A DNA stretch of 64,000 nt from Parashewanella tropica (lineage in GTDB: Bacteria; Pseudomonadota; Gammaproteobacteria; Enterobacterales; Shewanellaceae): contig NZ_CP037951.1 in NCBI RefSeq assembly GCF_004358445.1, forward strand, positions 1,599,501 through 1,663,500. The letters run 5' to 3'. The translations under genes were made by a program, and so were the position numbers. The number at the start of each line of letters is the position of its first letter. Within the stretch, counting starts at the first letter, position 1. Shown here one piece after another: positions 30,943 through 40,290 of the stretch. The notes below the pieces were generated by a model. That model saw nothing but the letters and a program-made list of their open reading frames with translations, ran no database searches and was not told where the DNA came from.

Positions 30943-31928
30943 GTTAAAGTAAGATTAGATAGTTTGTTTCTGTTGAATATACTTATCAACCAAGCGCTCT
31001 AAGATGGAAAGCGGTACTGCACCATTTTTCAGAACAACATCATGAAACTCAGCCAAGTTAAATCTATCACCCAATTGGGTTTTGGCTTTTTCTCTTAGCT
31101 CTAAGATTTTCATCATGCCGATTTTGTACGATGTTGCTTGGCCCGGCATTACGATGTAACGCTCAATTTCGGAGACTACATCGCTCTGCGCCATACCTGT
31201 ATTGGCTTTCATATAATCAATGGCTTGCTCACGTGTCCAGCGTTTATGGTGAATACCAGTATCAACCACCAGACGCACGGCTCTGAATAATTCGGCTTGT
31301 AAACGGCCGATATTATCTTGTGGGTGCTTTTGGAAACCTAACTCCCACGCTAATTGCTCTGCATATAAAGCCCAGCCTTCACTATAAGCGGTAAAACCAC
31401 CCATTTTGCGTAAGAAAGGTAGACCTTTTAGTTCCATACCTATGGCAATTTGGAAATGATGCCCAGGAATACCTTCGTGATAGGCAAGAGTACGCATACT
31501 ATAAGTTGGCGTGGCTTTGATGTCATATAAGTTCGCGAAGAAACGACCAGGACGAGAACCATCTAGAGAAGGAGCTTGATAATAAGCACCCGGAGATGTT
31601 TTTTCTTTAAACTCAGGGATCCTAACCACTTCCATACCTGCTTTGGGACGGATATTAAATGCACCCCCCAAACCCGCGTCAATTTCATCAAGAATGGTTT
31701 GATAATCCGCTAAGATTTGTTGGCGTCCTTCATCGCTGTCTTGATAGTAATATTGCTCATCTGCAGCCAGTGTTTCGATGGCTTTTGAAAAACCGCCTTC
31801 AGTACTGATGTTGAGTTTTGTAAGCTCAGCTAAAATCTCGGCTTGTATTCTGTCTACTTCTGTTAAGCCAAGGTTGTGAATATACTCAGGGCTATAATCT
31901 TGTCTCGTCCTAAAATACGTTGACGGTT

Positions 31929-32738
31929 TTAATGTAAATCCAAGAGCATTTGCTCTTGGATTTTTTTATGCACTTGGTTCGGTGTTTTCATCTCTAAACT
32001 TAAATGCGGTCTCATATCGTTGTATATCGCTATTGATTCATCGATGAGCAACTTTAATTCATCAATATTTTTACATTGATATACAAGGAACTCCTGCTTC
32101 AGTATACCATTCACCCTCTCTGCGAGTGCATTTTGATAGCAGTCATAACCATCAGTCATTGAGGGTATTATATTATTTTGCTTAAGTTTATTCTGATAAA
32201 TAGCAGAGCAATATTGTAACCCTCTGTCTGAGTGATGAATTGCGTTACGTCTATAACACCTATGGCTAACAGCCATATCTAGCGCTTTAACCACGTCTGT
32301 CGCTTTCATTCCATCACTTAATTCATAGCCCATTATTTTTCGACTATAAGCGTCAGTGACAAGCGAGAGATAATGCACACCATCATCACTTTCCACATAA
32401 GTGATATCACTTACCAAGACTTCTTCAGCTCTTTGTGGCGTGTAATCCTTTAACAAATTCGGATGCTTTTTCATCCAATGCTTACTGTTAGTCGTTTTCC
32501 TATAACTACGCTTGGGTTGAATTAGCAGGTGTTCTTCCCTCAGATAGTCGAATAGGCCATCTCGCCCGAGCTTTATGCCTTCCTCCATAAGTTGAGGCTT
32601 CAGAAGATAGTACAGTTTCCTACCGCCTAATCGTGGCATAAATCGCCGTAACGCTAGCACCATATTTTTTACTGGAGCTAACATGATAGCCCGTTTTTTA
32701 TCTCTATATTCCCTTTGATAAATTGATTGCCTCGTCAT
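31929..32738 (-). CDS. IS3-family transposase OrfB (DDE integrase)
   Basis: OrfB, 269 residues from its first ATG, carries the rve-type catalytic core. The DDE residues are in VSDITYVESDDGVHYLSL, HHSDRGLQY and NALAERVNGILKQE. It begins with a helical region including RRFMPRLGGRKLYYLLKP (HTH_21-like). Its frame is open upstream of this ATG to the shift site at 32813, so the normal product is probably an OrfAB fusion made by -1 frameshifting rather than a protein from this ATG. Confidence 0.93.
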   Translation of the reverse strand: MTRQSIYQREYRDKKRAIMLAPVKNMVLALRRFMPRLGGRKLYYLLKPQLMEEGIKLGRDGLFDYLREEHLLIQPKRSYRKTTNSKHWMKKHPNLLKDYTPQRAEEVLVSDITYVESDDGVHYLSLVTDAYSRKIMGYELSDGMKATDVVKALDMAVSHRCYRRNAIHHSDRGLQYCSAIYQNKLKQNNIIPSMTDGYDCYQNALAERVNGILKQEFLVYQCKNIDELKLLIDESIAIYNDMRPHLSLEMKTPNQVHKKIQEQMLLDLH

Positions 32739-32767
32739 GCCAAGAAGCTTACAAGCCTTGCTTAAAC

Positions 32768-33169
32768 TTACTTGCTTTTGTACCTGAAGGTTTCTTGCTC
32801 CTTGGCTATAAGCTTTTTTCGCAACCCTATACCATGTTCAGCATCAATAATATCGACGACTTCATTAAGTAATAGGTTACGTAACTTTTCATCCTTCAAC
32901 TCTCGCTCTAAGCGCTTAATCTTTTGAGCTGGTGTTTCTTTGGCTTTAGGTGATTTAGACATGGTTATTTTCGGTGGTTGACACCAATCTAGCTTACCGT
33001 GTTTTCTCAACCATGTAAGTACTGTTGAGCGACCTTGGATACCATAGATTTTTTGAGCTTGCTTATAGGTCATATCACCTTTTTCAACAGCTGCAACAAC
33101 CTGCAATTTAAAGCCTAATGAATAATCACGTTGTGTACGTTTTATATAGGTAGGATCTGGGTTTGTCAT
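32768..33169 (-). CDS. IS3-family transposase OrfA
   Basis: OrfA (about 133 residues from ATG 33169) has an N-terminal helix-turn-helix (YSLGFKLQVVAAVEKGDMTYKQAQKIYGIQGRSTVLTWLRKHG) that binds the terminal repeats, and a C-terminal coiled coil (AQKIKRLERELKDEKLRNLLLNEVVDII). AGGA lies 7 bp upstream of this ATG. A GTG at 33193 lies inside the terminal repeat and is less likely. Confidence 0.9.
   Translation of the reverse strand: MTNPDPTYIKRTQRDYSLGFKLQVVAAVEKGDMTYKQAQKIYGIQGRSTVLTWLRKHGKLDWCQPPKITMSKSPKAKETPAQKIKRLERELKDEKLRNLLLNEVVDIIDAEHGIGLRKKLIAKEQETFRYKSK
32813..32819 (-). promoter_or_regulatory. Programmed -1 frameshift site AAAAAAG
   Basis: The heptamer A-AAA-AAG lies in the OrfA frame near its 3' end. 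Slipping by -1 continues as AYSQGARNLQVQKQVSLSKAC and on into OrfB without a stop. This is a standard IS3-family slippery sequence. Confidence 0.85.
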
Positions 33170-34324
33170 AATAAGTCCTAAATGTGTAAACACATTTCAG
33201 GACGGGACATCTGTAGTGGTAAAGAAAGCCAGCGCCTGTTGATAGGCTTTATCCCCTCCGGGTAGCTTCCACAAACCGTCATCCGTAGTTGCTTTGGGAG
33301 TTAGCGCAGTAAAGTAGTCAATCAAATCCTGATACGCACGATAAACGCTGGTTTCGATGGCTTTATTCGCCTCAGCTAACACTCTGCGTTTTTCTATTGG
33401 GTCGAGGTTATCAATTTTATCCGGCTTTTCTTTCAACGAAGAATAGAGAATGTTTTCTTCGATAGGTGTAGACACAAAGCCATTCATTTCTTCTAGTACA
33501 CGCTCAATAACGAACTTAGGAGGAATGATTTGCTTTTGCTCCCTAATTTTTAACCCCTCAAGGTTTTGAGAGAACTTAACAGGGACTTTGTTTAAGCGAG
33601 AAATGTAATTATCTGCATCTTCAATGCTGGTTACTTGGTGTTGAGCCTCCATAAAGCTAGGGAAGTTATTTTGCAGACCAAACAGTTGGTTTACAGGGTA
33701 GTTGTGGTGACGGTACTCGTAAGAAGAATCTAAAAAATCCAAAAGGTATAAAGTGATTTCTTTAGACAGTTGGTCGTTCTCGTTAAGATCTGCGTCATCA
33801 TATTGCTCGACCAGTACACGGATTTTCCTAGCTTTATCAAACATCTCCTCCAGAACTTGAGGGCGGTCGTCGTCTAATTCTGCATTATGTCCCTTAATTC
33901 CAACAAACTCTAAAAAGCCTAAAGAGGTCAGAGTTTCAGGGCTTTCAAAAGCGATTTTAACCATTTCTCTGTCGAGTAATGACCGTAATTTAAAAGGCTT
34001 ATCGGCATACCATTCATGGGCAGCAATACTGCCACCAATACCAATAAGTACCGCCAAACTTATTCCAGACCACTTAAAAATCTTTTTAACCATGAGGCTC
34101 TTCTTATTTTGTTAACACAGGGTTAACATTGTCGTTTTTAGGAGAACAATGGGGAAAATGTAACAGTGTTTGAAAAGGTTAGTTGTAGTATGAAAGTAGC
34201 TTTACTCTCTAAATGGCTCCTATTTTGATACAGAAAAGAACTATCTTTGGCAAAACAGTGTCCTATCTAATTGTTACGAGAATTCGCAAAAGGCCATTAG
34301 ATTTTCTAGAGAAAAGGAATAAAA

Positions 34325-35113
34325 ATGAATTACAGGATAGTTTCTGCGTTATTAATCTTGTTCAGTGCCCAAGTAAATGCCAATCAAATTGAATGTGGCA
34401 CAGTTAAAGATGTTGAAGTGTTGAATAAACATGACGTTGTTATGTTGGGAGAAATACATGGGACTATTGAAGTCCCAAAACTATTTGGTGATATTGTTTG
34501 TCATTCAGCAAAAGATGGTATTGGTGACATAGCCGTAATGCTTGAATTACCAGCAAGCTTACAAGCGAGTTTAGATTTATACATGATAGGTAAGATTGAT
34601 GAGCAGGCGTTTCTTTTCCATCCAGTTTGGGCTCCCGCATGGCAAGATGGACGGTTTAGTGTTGCCATGATGGATTTAATAAAAACATTGAAGCTTATAA
34701 AGCAGAAATATCCCCAAAAACTAAATGTGTTTCTAGTAGATCTATTACCTGAAAACAGCAATAAAAAACCTAAGAGTCAATATTTAGCAGATAACATCTC
34801 TAAACACCTATCGAATGAATACGATAAAACATTTGTATTAACTGGAAATTATCATAATAGAGTTAATGTGAAAAATGGAAATTCAGCTGCAACCCTATTA
34901 GAAAAATACGACCCATTCACCTTAACCATAAAATCACCCAAAGGCAGTTATTGGTCTTGTACAGGCTCCAAGGCGACTGATTGTAAAGAAAATAGTTTCA
35001 ATAGCGGGCAAGATGTAAGTCGTGAAGGGGTTGTTGTCTTTGATGACATACAACCTTGGCATGGAGTGTATCAGTTGAAAAAACTCACTTTTTCTCCTCC
35101 GGCTAGATTTTGA
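34325..35113 (+). CDS. Exported ChaN/EreA/Tiki-superfamily-like protein
   Basis: This 262-residue protein has a signal peptide (MNYRIVSALLILFSAQVNA). The motif VVMLGEIHGTIEVPKLFGDIV near residue 38 holds the Glu and His typical of ChaN haem-binding, erythromycin-esterase and Tiki proteins. LTGNYHNRV near 178 gives a second His as in that fold. Four Cys (CGTVKD, VCHSAK, WSCTGSKATDC) could form disulphides in the periplasm. The role is not known; erythromycin esterase activity is not implied by these motifs alone. AAGGAAT precedes the start. It is monocistronic. Confidence 0.7.
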   Translation: MNYRIVSALLILFSAQVNANQIECGTVKDVEVLNKHDVVMLGEIHGTIEVPKLFGDIVCHSAKDGIGDIAVMLELPASLQASLDLYMIGKIDEQAFLFHPVWAPAWQDGRFSVAMMDLIKTLKLIKQKYPQKLNVFLVDLLPENSNKKPKSQYLADNISKHLSNEYDKTFVLTGNYHNRVNVKNGNSAATLLEKYDPFTLTIKSPKGSYWSCTGSKATDCKENSFNSGQDVSREGVVVFDDIQPWHGVYQLKKLTFSPPARF

Positions 35114-35277
35114 ACTATGAGAGAGATGTTAATTTGTGATGAAGCCGCTTTAACTAAAAACTTAGGCCATAAATGGTAATGTATTGAAAGTTTAGGGTGA
35201 AATATTACAGTTTCGATGACAAATAAATTAGGTTTCCCTATTCAATGTTATGAAATGAATACTTAGGAGTAGTATTA

Positions 35278-35649
35278 ATGATTTATTTTAATTCCTATTT
35301 ATCAGTACCAGAAAGGGAGTGTAATCGCATTGATACAATACTTGCTAATCCCACTACAGCTAGAGTAAATCATCAATTTACAGTAAAAGGTAAATTTCAA
35401 AATAAAGATTGTATTGTCACTTTCCAAAATGGCAAACCGTTTTGTATCAAAGATAAAAGCTTCAAAAAATTAGACGTAAAAACATGCTCAACAGAGCACG
35501 CATTAATACAGTTTATTCACAAACGTATTGCTTTGCGTAATCGCCCACAAAATCAGATGTTGGATTTTGATTGGGAAGAAGTGTGGAGTTCACCATTAGA
35601 CACGAAAAATACCATGAAGGTATTTATGTTAAAGGATTTAAGTAGCTAA
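35278..35649 (+). CDS. Hypothetical protein, 123 residues
   Basis: I do not recognise this small basic protein. It has no signal peptide. It is mainly strands up to residue 65 (QFTVKGKFQNKDCIVTFQNGKPFCI) and then a helix (STEHALIQFIHKRIALRNR). The order of these parts loosely parallels the N-terminal part of the protein at 29227-30138. AGGAG lies about 10 bp upstream of the ATG, which supports expression. Confidence 0.6.
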   Translation: MIYFNSYLSVPERECNRIDTILANPTTARVNHQFTVKGKFQNKDCIVTFQNGKPFCIKDKSFKKLDVKTCSTEHALIQFIHKRIALRNRPQNQMLDFDWEEVWSSPLDTKNTMKVFMLKDLSS

Positions 35650-35766
35650 AAAAGCACTCACGACTCAGAATCTGGATGTTTTCTCTTTTTTAAACTTCGT
35701 GCTAATACTCAATCTTTCAAAACCATCTATTAATTAAGAAGGTACTCACTAATAGGTATAAATTGA

Positions 35767-35781
35767 CTTTCATTCTCTTTC
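35767..35781. promoter_or_regulatory. Candidate AgaR operator upstream of agaR
   Basis: CTTTC-N5-CTTTC (35767-35781), the complement of GAAAG-N5-GAAAG, lies 61 bp before the agaR start. The same 10-bp-period pattern precedes agaZ and the receptor gene. DeoR-family AgaR proteins are known to bind CTTTC direct repeats. Confidence 0.55.
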
Positions 35782-35841
35782 ATTGAGTGTGTTTGTTAGA
35801 TTTGATAACATACAAATACTTTCAAATAGATACTGTTATTT

Positions 35842-36609
35842 ATGCTAAGCACAATAGAGAGACGTAACGAAATCGTCAACATGGTCAATGAAGCTGGAAA
35901 GCTTGAGGTTCAGGCGTTAGCAGACAAATTCAATGTTTCGACGGTAACCATTAGAGCCGATTTAAATGATTTAGATAAAAAGAGGCTGTTGATCCGTTCT
36001 CGTGGTGGGGCAATTGCTGCGAAAAATATCGCAAAAGAACTTTCAGTAAAAGAAAAGCATTGTGAAAACCTTTCTATTAAAGAAAAAATCGCAGACGCTA
36101 CCATAAAGCTAATTAATAATGGTGAGGTTTTATTACTTGATTCAGGTACAACTACCGAGCAAGTAGCTAAAAAATTAGCTGCACACAAAAACCTTGTTGT
36201 TATGACTAACGGACTTAATATCGCAAATGAACTCGCTGATTTAAGTGAAGTAGAAGTTATGATGACAGGAGGAAAGTTACGTCAGAAATCATTATCTTTT
36301 CATGGAAGACAAGCAGAATCTAGCCTAGAAAACCTTCGTTTTGATAAGCTTATTTTAGGTGTGGATGGTATTGATGAAACTGCTTCGATTACAACGCACT
36401 TCGAGCATGAAGCATCGCTAAATCGGGTTATGTGTAAATCGGCAAAGCAGATAATCGTAGTCACCGATTCATCTAAATTCGGAAAAAGTGGCTTTCATGT
36501 TATTGGTGATTTATCAATGGTCGATGTGTTAATCACGGATAATAAGATTCCTGAAGCATTTAAAGATGCTGCAACAAAAGCAAATGTAAAAATAATCATC
36601 GTTAATTAA
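35842..36609 (+). CDS. agaR: DeoR-family transcriptional regulator AgaR
   Basis: AgaR (255 residues) has a DeoR N-terminal helix-turn-helix (LEVQALADKFNVSTVTIRADLNDLDKKRLLIRSRGGA, about 20-56) and a sugar-phosphate-sensing C-terminal domain (LLLDSGTTTEQVAKKL, VMTNGLNIANEL, GVDGID). Proteins of this kind repress amino-sugar genes until a phosphorylated intermediate binds. It heads the aga gene set; direct repeats in front of it suggest autoregulation. Confidence 0.88.
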   Translation: MLSTIERRNEIVNMVNEAGKLEVQALADKFNVSTVTIRADLNDLDKKRLLIRSRGGAIAAKNIAKELSVKEKHCENLSIKEKIADATIKLINNGEVLLLDSGTTTEQVAKKLAAHKNLVVMTNGLNIANELADLSEVEVMMTGGKLRQKSLSFHGRQAESSLENLRFDKLILGVDGIDETASITTHFEHEASLNRVMCKSAKQIIVVTDSSKFGKSGFHVIGDLSMVDVLITDNKIPEAFKDAATKANVKIIIVN

Positions 36610-36809
36610 AATTTTCTCTTCATATCATAAGGTGTGTATTCATCTACACATCTTCTACCATTCTTAGCAACTACCGAAATCTTACGATATCGCTTTTTTA
36701 ATAGTGTATCGATACAACGTAGCTATATTCATTATTGTCCCTTCATTCGTTTTCGTATTGAGTCTTGTTTAATTTAAAAAGGCAAATGAAAACCATCGTG
36801 AAGTGTAAA

Positions 36810-36834
36810 GAAAGTAATTGAAAGTTTGCGAAAG
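36810..36834. promoter_or_regulatory. Candidate AgaR operator upstream of agaZ (three half-sites)
   Basis: GAAAG at 36810, 36820 and 36830, exactly 10 bp apart, forms a three-unit direct repeat ending 43 bp before the agaZ start. The rest of the 268-bp gap (36610-36877) holds a TGTG-N-type short hairpin near 36640 but no gene. Confidence 0.65.
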
Positions 36835-36877
36835 CCGTCGTATTATCTTTTAAAAGATACGAATAAGTTGAAAGGTA

Positions 36878-38155
36878 ATGAAAGATTTACGCACCATAAT
36901 AAAGTCAAATAAAAACGGTGAAGCACTTGGCATTTACTCAATTTGCTCTGCCCATCCTCTCGTCATTGAGTCAGCAATAGAGCAAGCTAAACAAGATGGA
37001 ACACCTCTGTTAATCGAAGCGACAGCCAATCAAGTTAACCAATTTGGTGGTTATACAGGAATGAATCCCAGTGAATTCCTTGAGTTTGTCTTCGCTATTG
37101 CTAGTAAGTTGGATTTTCCTAAAGAAGCCATAATAGCGGGGGGGGATCACCTTGGACCTGTGTGTTGGACTAATGAATCTGCAGCGTCAGCAATGGCTAA
37201 ATCAGAAACATTAATTGAAAGCTATGTCGCTGCAGGGTTCAAAAAAATACATTTAGACACCAGTATGGGCTGTGTCGACGAACCTGAATTATTAGACGAT
37301 GAAATTGTCGCTCAAAGAGCTGCTCATCTGTGTATGGTTGCAGAAAAAACAGCTATGAAACACTTTGGAACTAGTGACATTGTTTATGTTGTTGGGACTG
37401 AAGTTCCTCCGCCTGGAGGAGCAAGTGAAGAACTTTCAACTGTTGATCCAACACCAATTGCCCGTGTAGGTAAAACAATCGAGTTACACAAGCAAGCCTT
37501 TGAGCAGCTTTCATTATCAGAAGCTTGGGAACGAGTAATAGGGTTAGTTGTGCAACCTGGCGTTGAATTTGACCATACAGGTATCGTTGATTATCAACCG
37601 AATGAAGCTGTTGAACTAAAAGAGTTCATTAAAAATGTCCCTAATTTAGCTTATGAGGCTCATTCTTCTGATTACCAGAATGATGAGGCTTATCATAAGC
37701 TTATCCAAGATCACTTCGCCATTTTGAAAGTAGGGCCACAATTGACCTTTGCATTAAGAGAAGCACTATTCGCTTTGTCTTATATTGAAGATGAATTGTT
37801 ACCTGTTGAGCAACGTTCATGTTTAAGAGAGGTCTGCGACGAGGAGATGCAGGTTAATCCTAAAAGTTGGCAGAAATTTTATCCTGTAAACAACCACTCT
37901 AAGTTTTATCGTCGCTTTAGTTACAGTGACCGAATTCGTTATTACTGGAATAACCCACGCATCATAAGCGCTGTTGAAAAACTACTGAGTAATCTCAATT
38001 CCAATCGTATTCCATTACCTTTAATTAGCCAGTTTTTCCCAGAGCAATATAAGCAAGTAAGAAAGAATGATTTAGAACTTGCTCCTGTTTCTCTGATCAA
38101 AAGCAAAATAAAACAAGTTACTGAGGCGTATGCACAAGCCTGTTGGAAGCAATAA
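36878..38155 (+). CDS. agaZ: AgaZ/GatZ-family tagatose-bisphosphate aldolase subunit
   Basis: This 425-residue protein belongs to the GatZ/KbaZ/AgaZ family. Markers are GIYSICSAHPLVIESAIEQA near the N-terminus, IEATANQVNQFGGYTGM, AGGDHLGP and KIHLDTSMGC. In E. coli it is the non-catalytic partner that stabilises the class II tagatose-1,6-bisphosphate aldolase GatY/KbaY; older annotations called it tagatose-6-phosphate kinase. No gatY/kbaY gene lies in this window, so the aldolase must be encoded elsewhere or AgaZ has another role. It begins the agaZ-agaS-agaK-agaA operon. Confidence 0.9.
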   Translation: MKDLRTIIKSNKNGEALGIYSICSAHPLVIESAIEQAKQDGTPLLIEATANQVNQFGGYTGMNPSEFLEFVFAIASKLDFPKEAIIAGGDHLGPVCWTNESAASAMAKSETLIESYVAAGFKKIHLDTSMGCVDEPELLDDEIVAQRAAHLCMVAEKTAMKHFGTSDIVYVVGTEVPPPGGASEELSTVDPTPIARVGKTIELHKQAFEQLSLSEAWERVIGLVVQPGVEFDHTGIVDYQPNEAVELKEFIKNVPNLAYEAHSSDYQNDEAYHKLIQDHFAILKVGPQLTFALREALFALSYIEDELLPVEQRSCLREVCDEEMQVNPKSWQKFYPVNNHSKFYRRFSYSDRIRYYWNNPRIISAVEKLLSNLNSNRIPLPLISQFFPEQYKQVRKNDLELAPVSLIKSKIKQVTEAYAQACWKQ

Positions 38156-38190
38156 TTAATGCTCGTTATTAAAAAAAGCTAGGGATAAAA

Positions 38191-39321
38191 ATGTCTTCAT
38201 ATTTGTCGATAAACGAATCAAAACTCAAAGAAGCTAATGGTTATTGGACGGCAAGAGAAATCGCACAACAACCTGATATGTGGTTACAAACAACAGAACA
38301 GGTAAATGCTTCGAAAGAAAAGATAAATGCATGGTTAAAACCACTTTTAGCCATGGATGATTTGCGTATAGTACTTACCGGCGCTGGTACGTCTGCATAT
38401 ATAGGTGAAACTCTTTCACCGTTACTCAATATAAAAGCTGGCGGTAAGTTTGAAGCGATAGCAACTACAGATATTGTTAGTTCACCAAAGCAATATTTAC
38501 ATCAGAATAGACCAACGCTATTGGTTTCATACGGTCGTTCGGGAAGTAGCCCTGAAAGTGTTGCGAGCGTTGAGTTGGCAAACCAATGTATTGAGCACTG
38601 TTACCATTTAGTTATCACCTGTAATCCAGATGGTGACTTAGCCCTAAAAGCAGCGTCCTCTGATAATATGTTTGCTTTAGTTTTACCTTCACCAACGTTA
38701 GATCAAAGCTTTGCAATGACGAGCAGCTTTACTTCAATGATCGTTGCGAGCTTAGCAATATTCCAACCTGATGAAGAGCAATTGGCACAGGCTGTTATGG
38801 CTGCACGTGTCCTTTTAGGTGATAGGCTAGAAGCGATAAAAACACAAGCTAGTTTGCCATGCAAAAGAATGGTGTTTTTAGGTTCTGGAGGTTTGCAAGG
38901 TATAGCTAAAGAAGCGGCATTGAAGGTTCTTGAGCTTACCGCTGGTAAAGTAATGAGCTATTTTGAATCGCCATTAGGGTTTCGTCACGGTCCTAAATCT
39001 TTAGTGAATGAAGATACTGAAATCATTCTTTTTTCATCTAGTGATCCTTACTGTTCTTTGTATGAACAAGATTTATTTAAAGAGCTGGTTAAAGATGATA
39101 TTGCTCTAAGTGTTACCCAGTTAAATGGTGAGTACCTTCAACTCCCTCAAAACATTGACGACGTATGGTATGCATTACCTTATATCCTTTACTGTCAGGT
39201 ATTGGCGTTTTTCAAATCATTCAACGGTGGCGACACGCCAGATAATCCTTGCCCAACGGGAGAGGTGAATCGGGTGGTACAAGGGGTAACCATATACAAG
39301 TTAGCTCAGAATGAGAATTGA
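38191..39321 (+). CDS. agaS: Galactosamine-6-phosphate deaminase/isomerase AgaS
   Basis: AgaS (376 residues) has two SIS domains. The first is marked by IVLTGAGTSAYIGETLSPLL and SYGRSGSSPESVASVELA, the second by MVFLGSGGLQGIAKEAALKVLELTAGKV and ESPLGFRHGPKS. It converts galactosamine-6-phosphate to tagatose-6-phosphate and ammonia. Its place directly after agaZ and before the sugar kinase supports the aga assignment over a glucosamine-6-phosphate synthase-like role. Confidence 0.9.
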   Translation: MSSYLSINESKLKEANGYWTAREIAQQPDMWLQTTEQVNASKEKINAWLKPLLAMDDLRIVLTGAGTSAYIGETLSPLLNIKAGGKFEAIATTDIVSSPKQYLHQNRPTLLVSYGRSGSSPESVASVELANQCIEHCYHLVITCNPDGDLALKAASSDNMFALVLPSPTLDQSFAMTSSFTSMIVASLAIFQPDEEQLAQAVMAARVLLGDRLEAIKTQASLPCKRMVFLGSGGLQGIAKEAALKVLELTAGKVMSYFESPLGFRHGPKSLVNEDTEIILFSSSDPYCSLYEQDLFKELVKDDIALSVTQLNGEYLQLPQNIDDVWYALPYILYCQVLAFFKSFNGGDTPDNPCPTGEVNRVVQGVTIYKLAQNEN

Positions 39322-39323
39322 GA

Positions 39324-40289
39324 ATGTCATTAACTGAATCACAAGAGCCTAATACAGAAAAATTACAACCTTTAATATTTGGTATTGATATCGGTGGAAC
39401 AAAAATGGAGATAGCGATTTTTGACCAGTCGCTCAATTTCATTGACTCATGGAGAGTCTCCACTCCTACTGAAAACTATGAGCATTTCTTGTCATCATTA
39501 ATCTCTTTAATCAACGATGCAACCGAAAAATATGGAAGTAACTATGTATTAGGCGTTGGCATGCCTGGGATCATTAGTGATAAGGGTAAAGTAAAGTCAG
39601 CGAATGTGTCTTGTGCAACTGGGAAGTATATTGCTAAAGATATCGAGCGAATAATTGATAGCAAGGTATCGATTGGCAACGATTGTCGGTTATTTGCGTT
39701 ATCTGAAAGCATCGGCGGTGCGGGTACCGGCTACAAGAACGTTTATGGAGCAATCATTGGAACTGGTGCTGCTGGTGGATTATGTATTGAAGGCCAATTA
39801 TACAGCGGGAGAAATGGGATTGCGGGCGAATATGGTCACATCCCCGTTTCGGCATATCTCATAGAAAAATACAATTTACCTGTTTTCAAATGCGGATGTG
39901 GCTTAACTGGGTGTTATGAACCCTATATTTCAGGCCCTGGCTTGGGGAGGCTCTACAAGCACTTTGGAGCTCAAAATTCCAGTACTTATGATTTTGTTAA
40001 AAATTTAAAACAAAATGACAAGATAGCTAAACAGACCTTTAGTTGTTATATGTCTTTGTTAGGGGCTAGTTTTGCCTCTTTAATTCTATCGTACGATCCA
40101 GATGTCATTGTGGTTGGTGGTGGTATATCTAAAATAGATGAAATTATCGATGCTTTGCCTGATGCCATTGAGGACAATTTGTTTGAAGGGGTATTCTGCC
40201 CACCAATTAAACACGCAAAATTCGGAGACTCAAGTGGTGTTCGTGGAGCGGCAATTTTAAGAATCTCATGCCAATTACACAAGGAATAA
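39324..40289 (+). CDS. agaK: ROK-family N-acetylgalactosamine kinase AgaK
   Basis: This sugar kinase of about 321 residues has the ROK phosphate loop GIDIGGTKMEIAIFD near residue 20. The Zn-binding ROK signature is CGCGLTGCYEPYISGPGL. GNDCRLFALSE holds the catalytic Asp, and the substrate region is GIAGEYGHIPV. It should phosphorylate GalNAc (or GlcNAc) at position 6 after entry by a non-PTS permease. I use ATG 39324 (MSLTESQ); a TTG at 39318 overlaps the agaS stop. Confidence 0.88.
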   Translation: MSLTESQEPNTEKLQPLIFGIDIGGTKMEIAIFDQSLNFIDSWRVSTPTENYEHFLSSLISLINDATEKYGSNYVLGVGMPGIISDKGKVKSANVSCATGKYIAKDIERIIDSKVSIGNDCRLFALSESIGGAGTGYKNVYGAIIGTGAAGGLCIEGQLYSGRNGIAGEYGHIPVSAYLIEKYNLPVFKCGCGLTGCYEPYISGPGLGRLYKHFGAQNSSTYDFVKNLKQNDKIAKQTFSCYMSLLGASFASLILSYDPDVIVVGGGISKIDEIIDALPDAIEDNLFEGVFCPPIKHAKFGDSSGVRGAAILRISCQLHKE

Positions 40290-40290
40290 T

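Larger units (their letters stand above)
31901..33209 (-). mobile_element. Complete IS3-family insertion sequence
   Basis: The element is 1309 bp. Its ends are TGTCTCGTCCTAAAATACGT on the left and, on the complement of the right, TGTCCCGTCCTGAAATGTGT, imperfect inverted repeats of about 25 bp with TG...CA tips. It is flanked by the 3-bp duplication TCT at 31898-31900 and 33210-33212. It encodes OrfA and OrfB joined by an A6G frameshift signal. All parts look intact, so it is probably still active. Confidence 0.95.
30955..34093 (-). pseudogene. DUF885 family protein interrupted by an IS3-family element
   Basis: Two fragments of one gene flank the insertion sequence: 34093-33210 (N-terminal, from MVKKIFKWSGISLAVLIGIGG, a membrane anchor or signal) and 31897-30955 (C-terminal). 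Joining them without the element and one copy of the 3-bp duplication gives 1827 bp, a continuous 608-residue frame that reads FFTTTDYSPEYIHN across the junction. The C-terminal half holds the DUF885 metal-site motif YHEGIPGHHFQ, and SEGWALYAEQLAWELG. Family members are thought to be zinc peptidase-like, periplasmic or lipoprotein. The two halves show no other damage, so the disruption looks recent. A frame starting at TTG 31671 is not a separate gene. Confidence 0.93.

Noticed and set aside
30955-31671. Separate 238-residue gene
   Set aside because: It is the 3' part of the interrupted DUF885 gene; the frame runs on upstream to the IS end and the TTG start is arbitrary.
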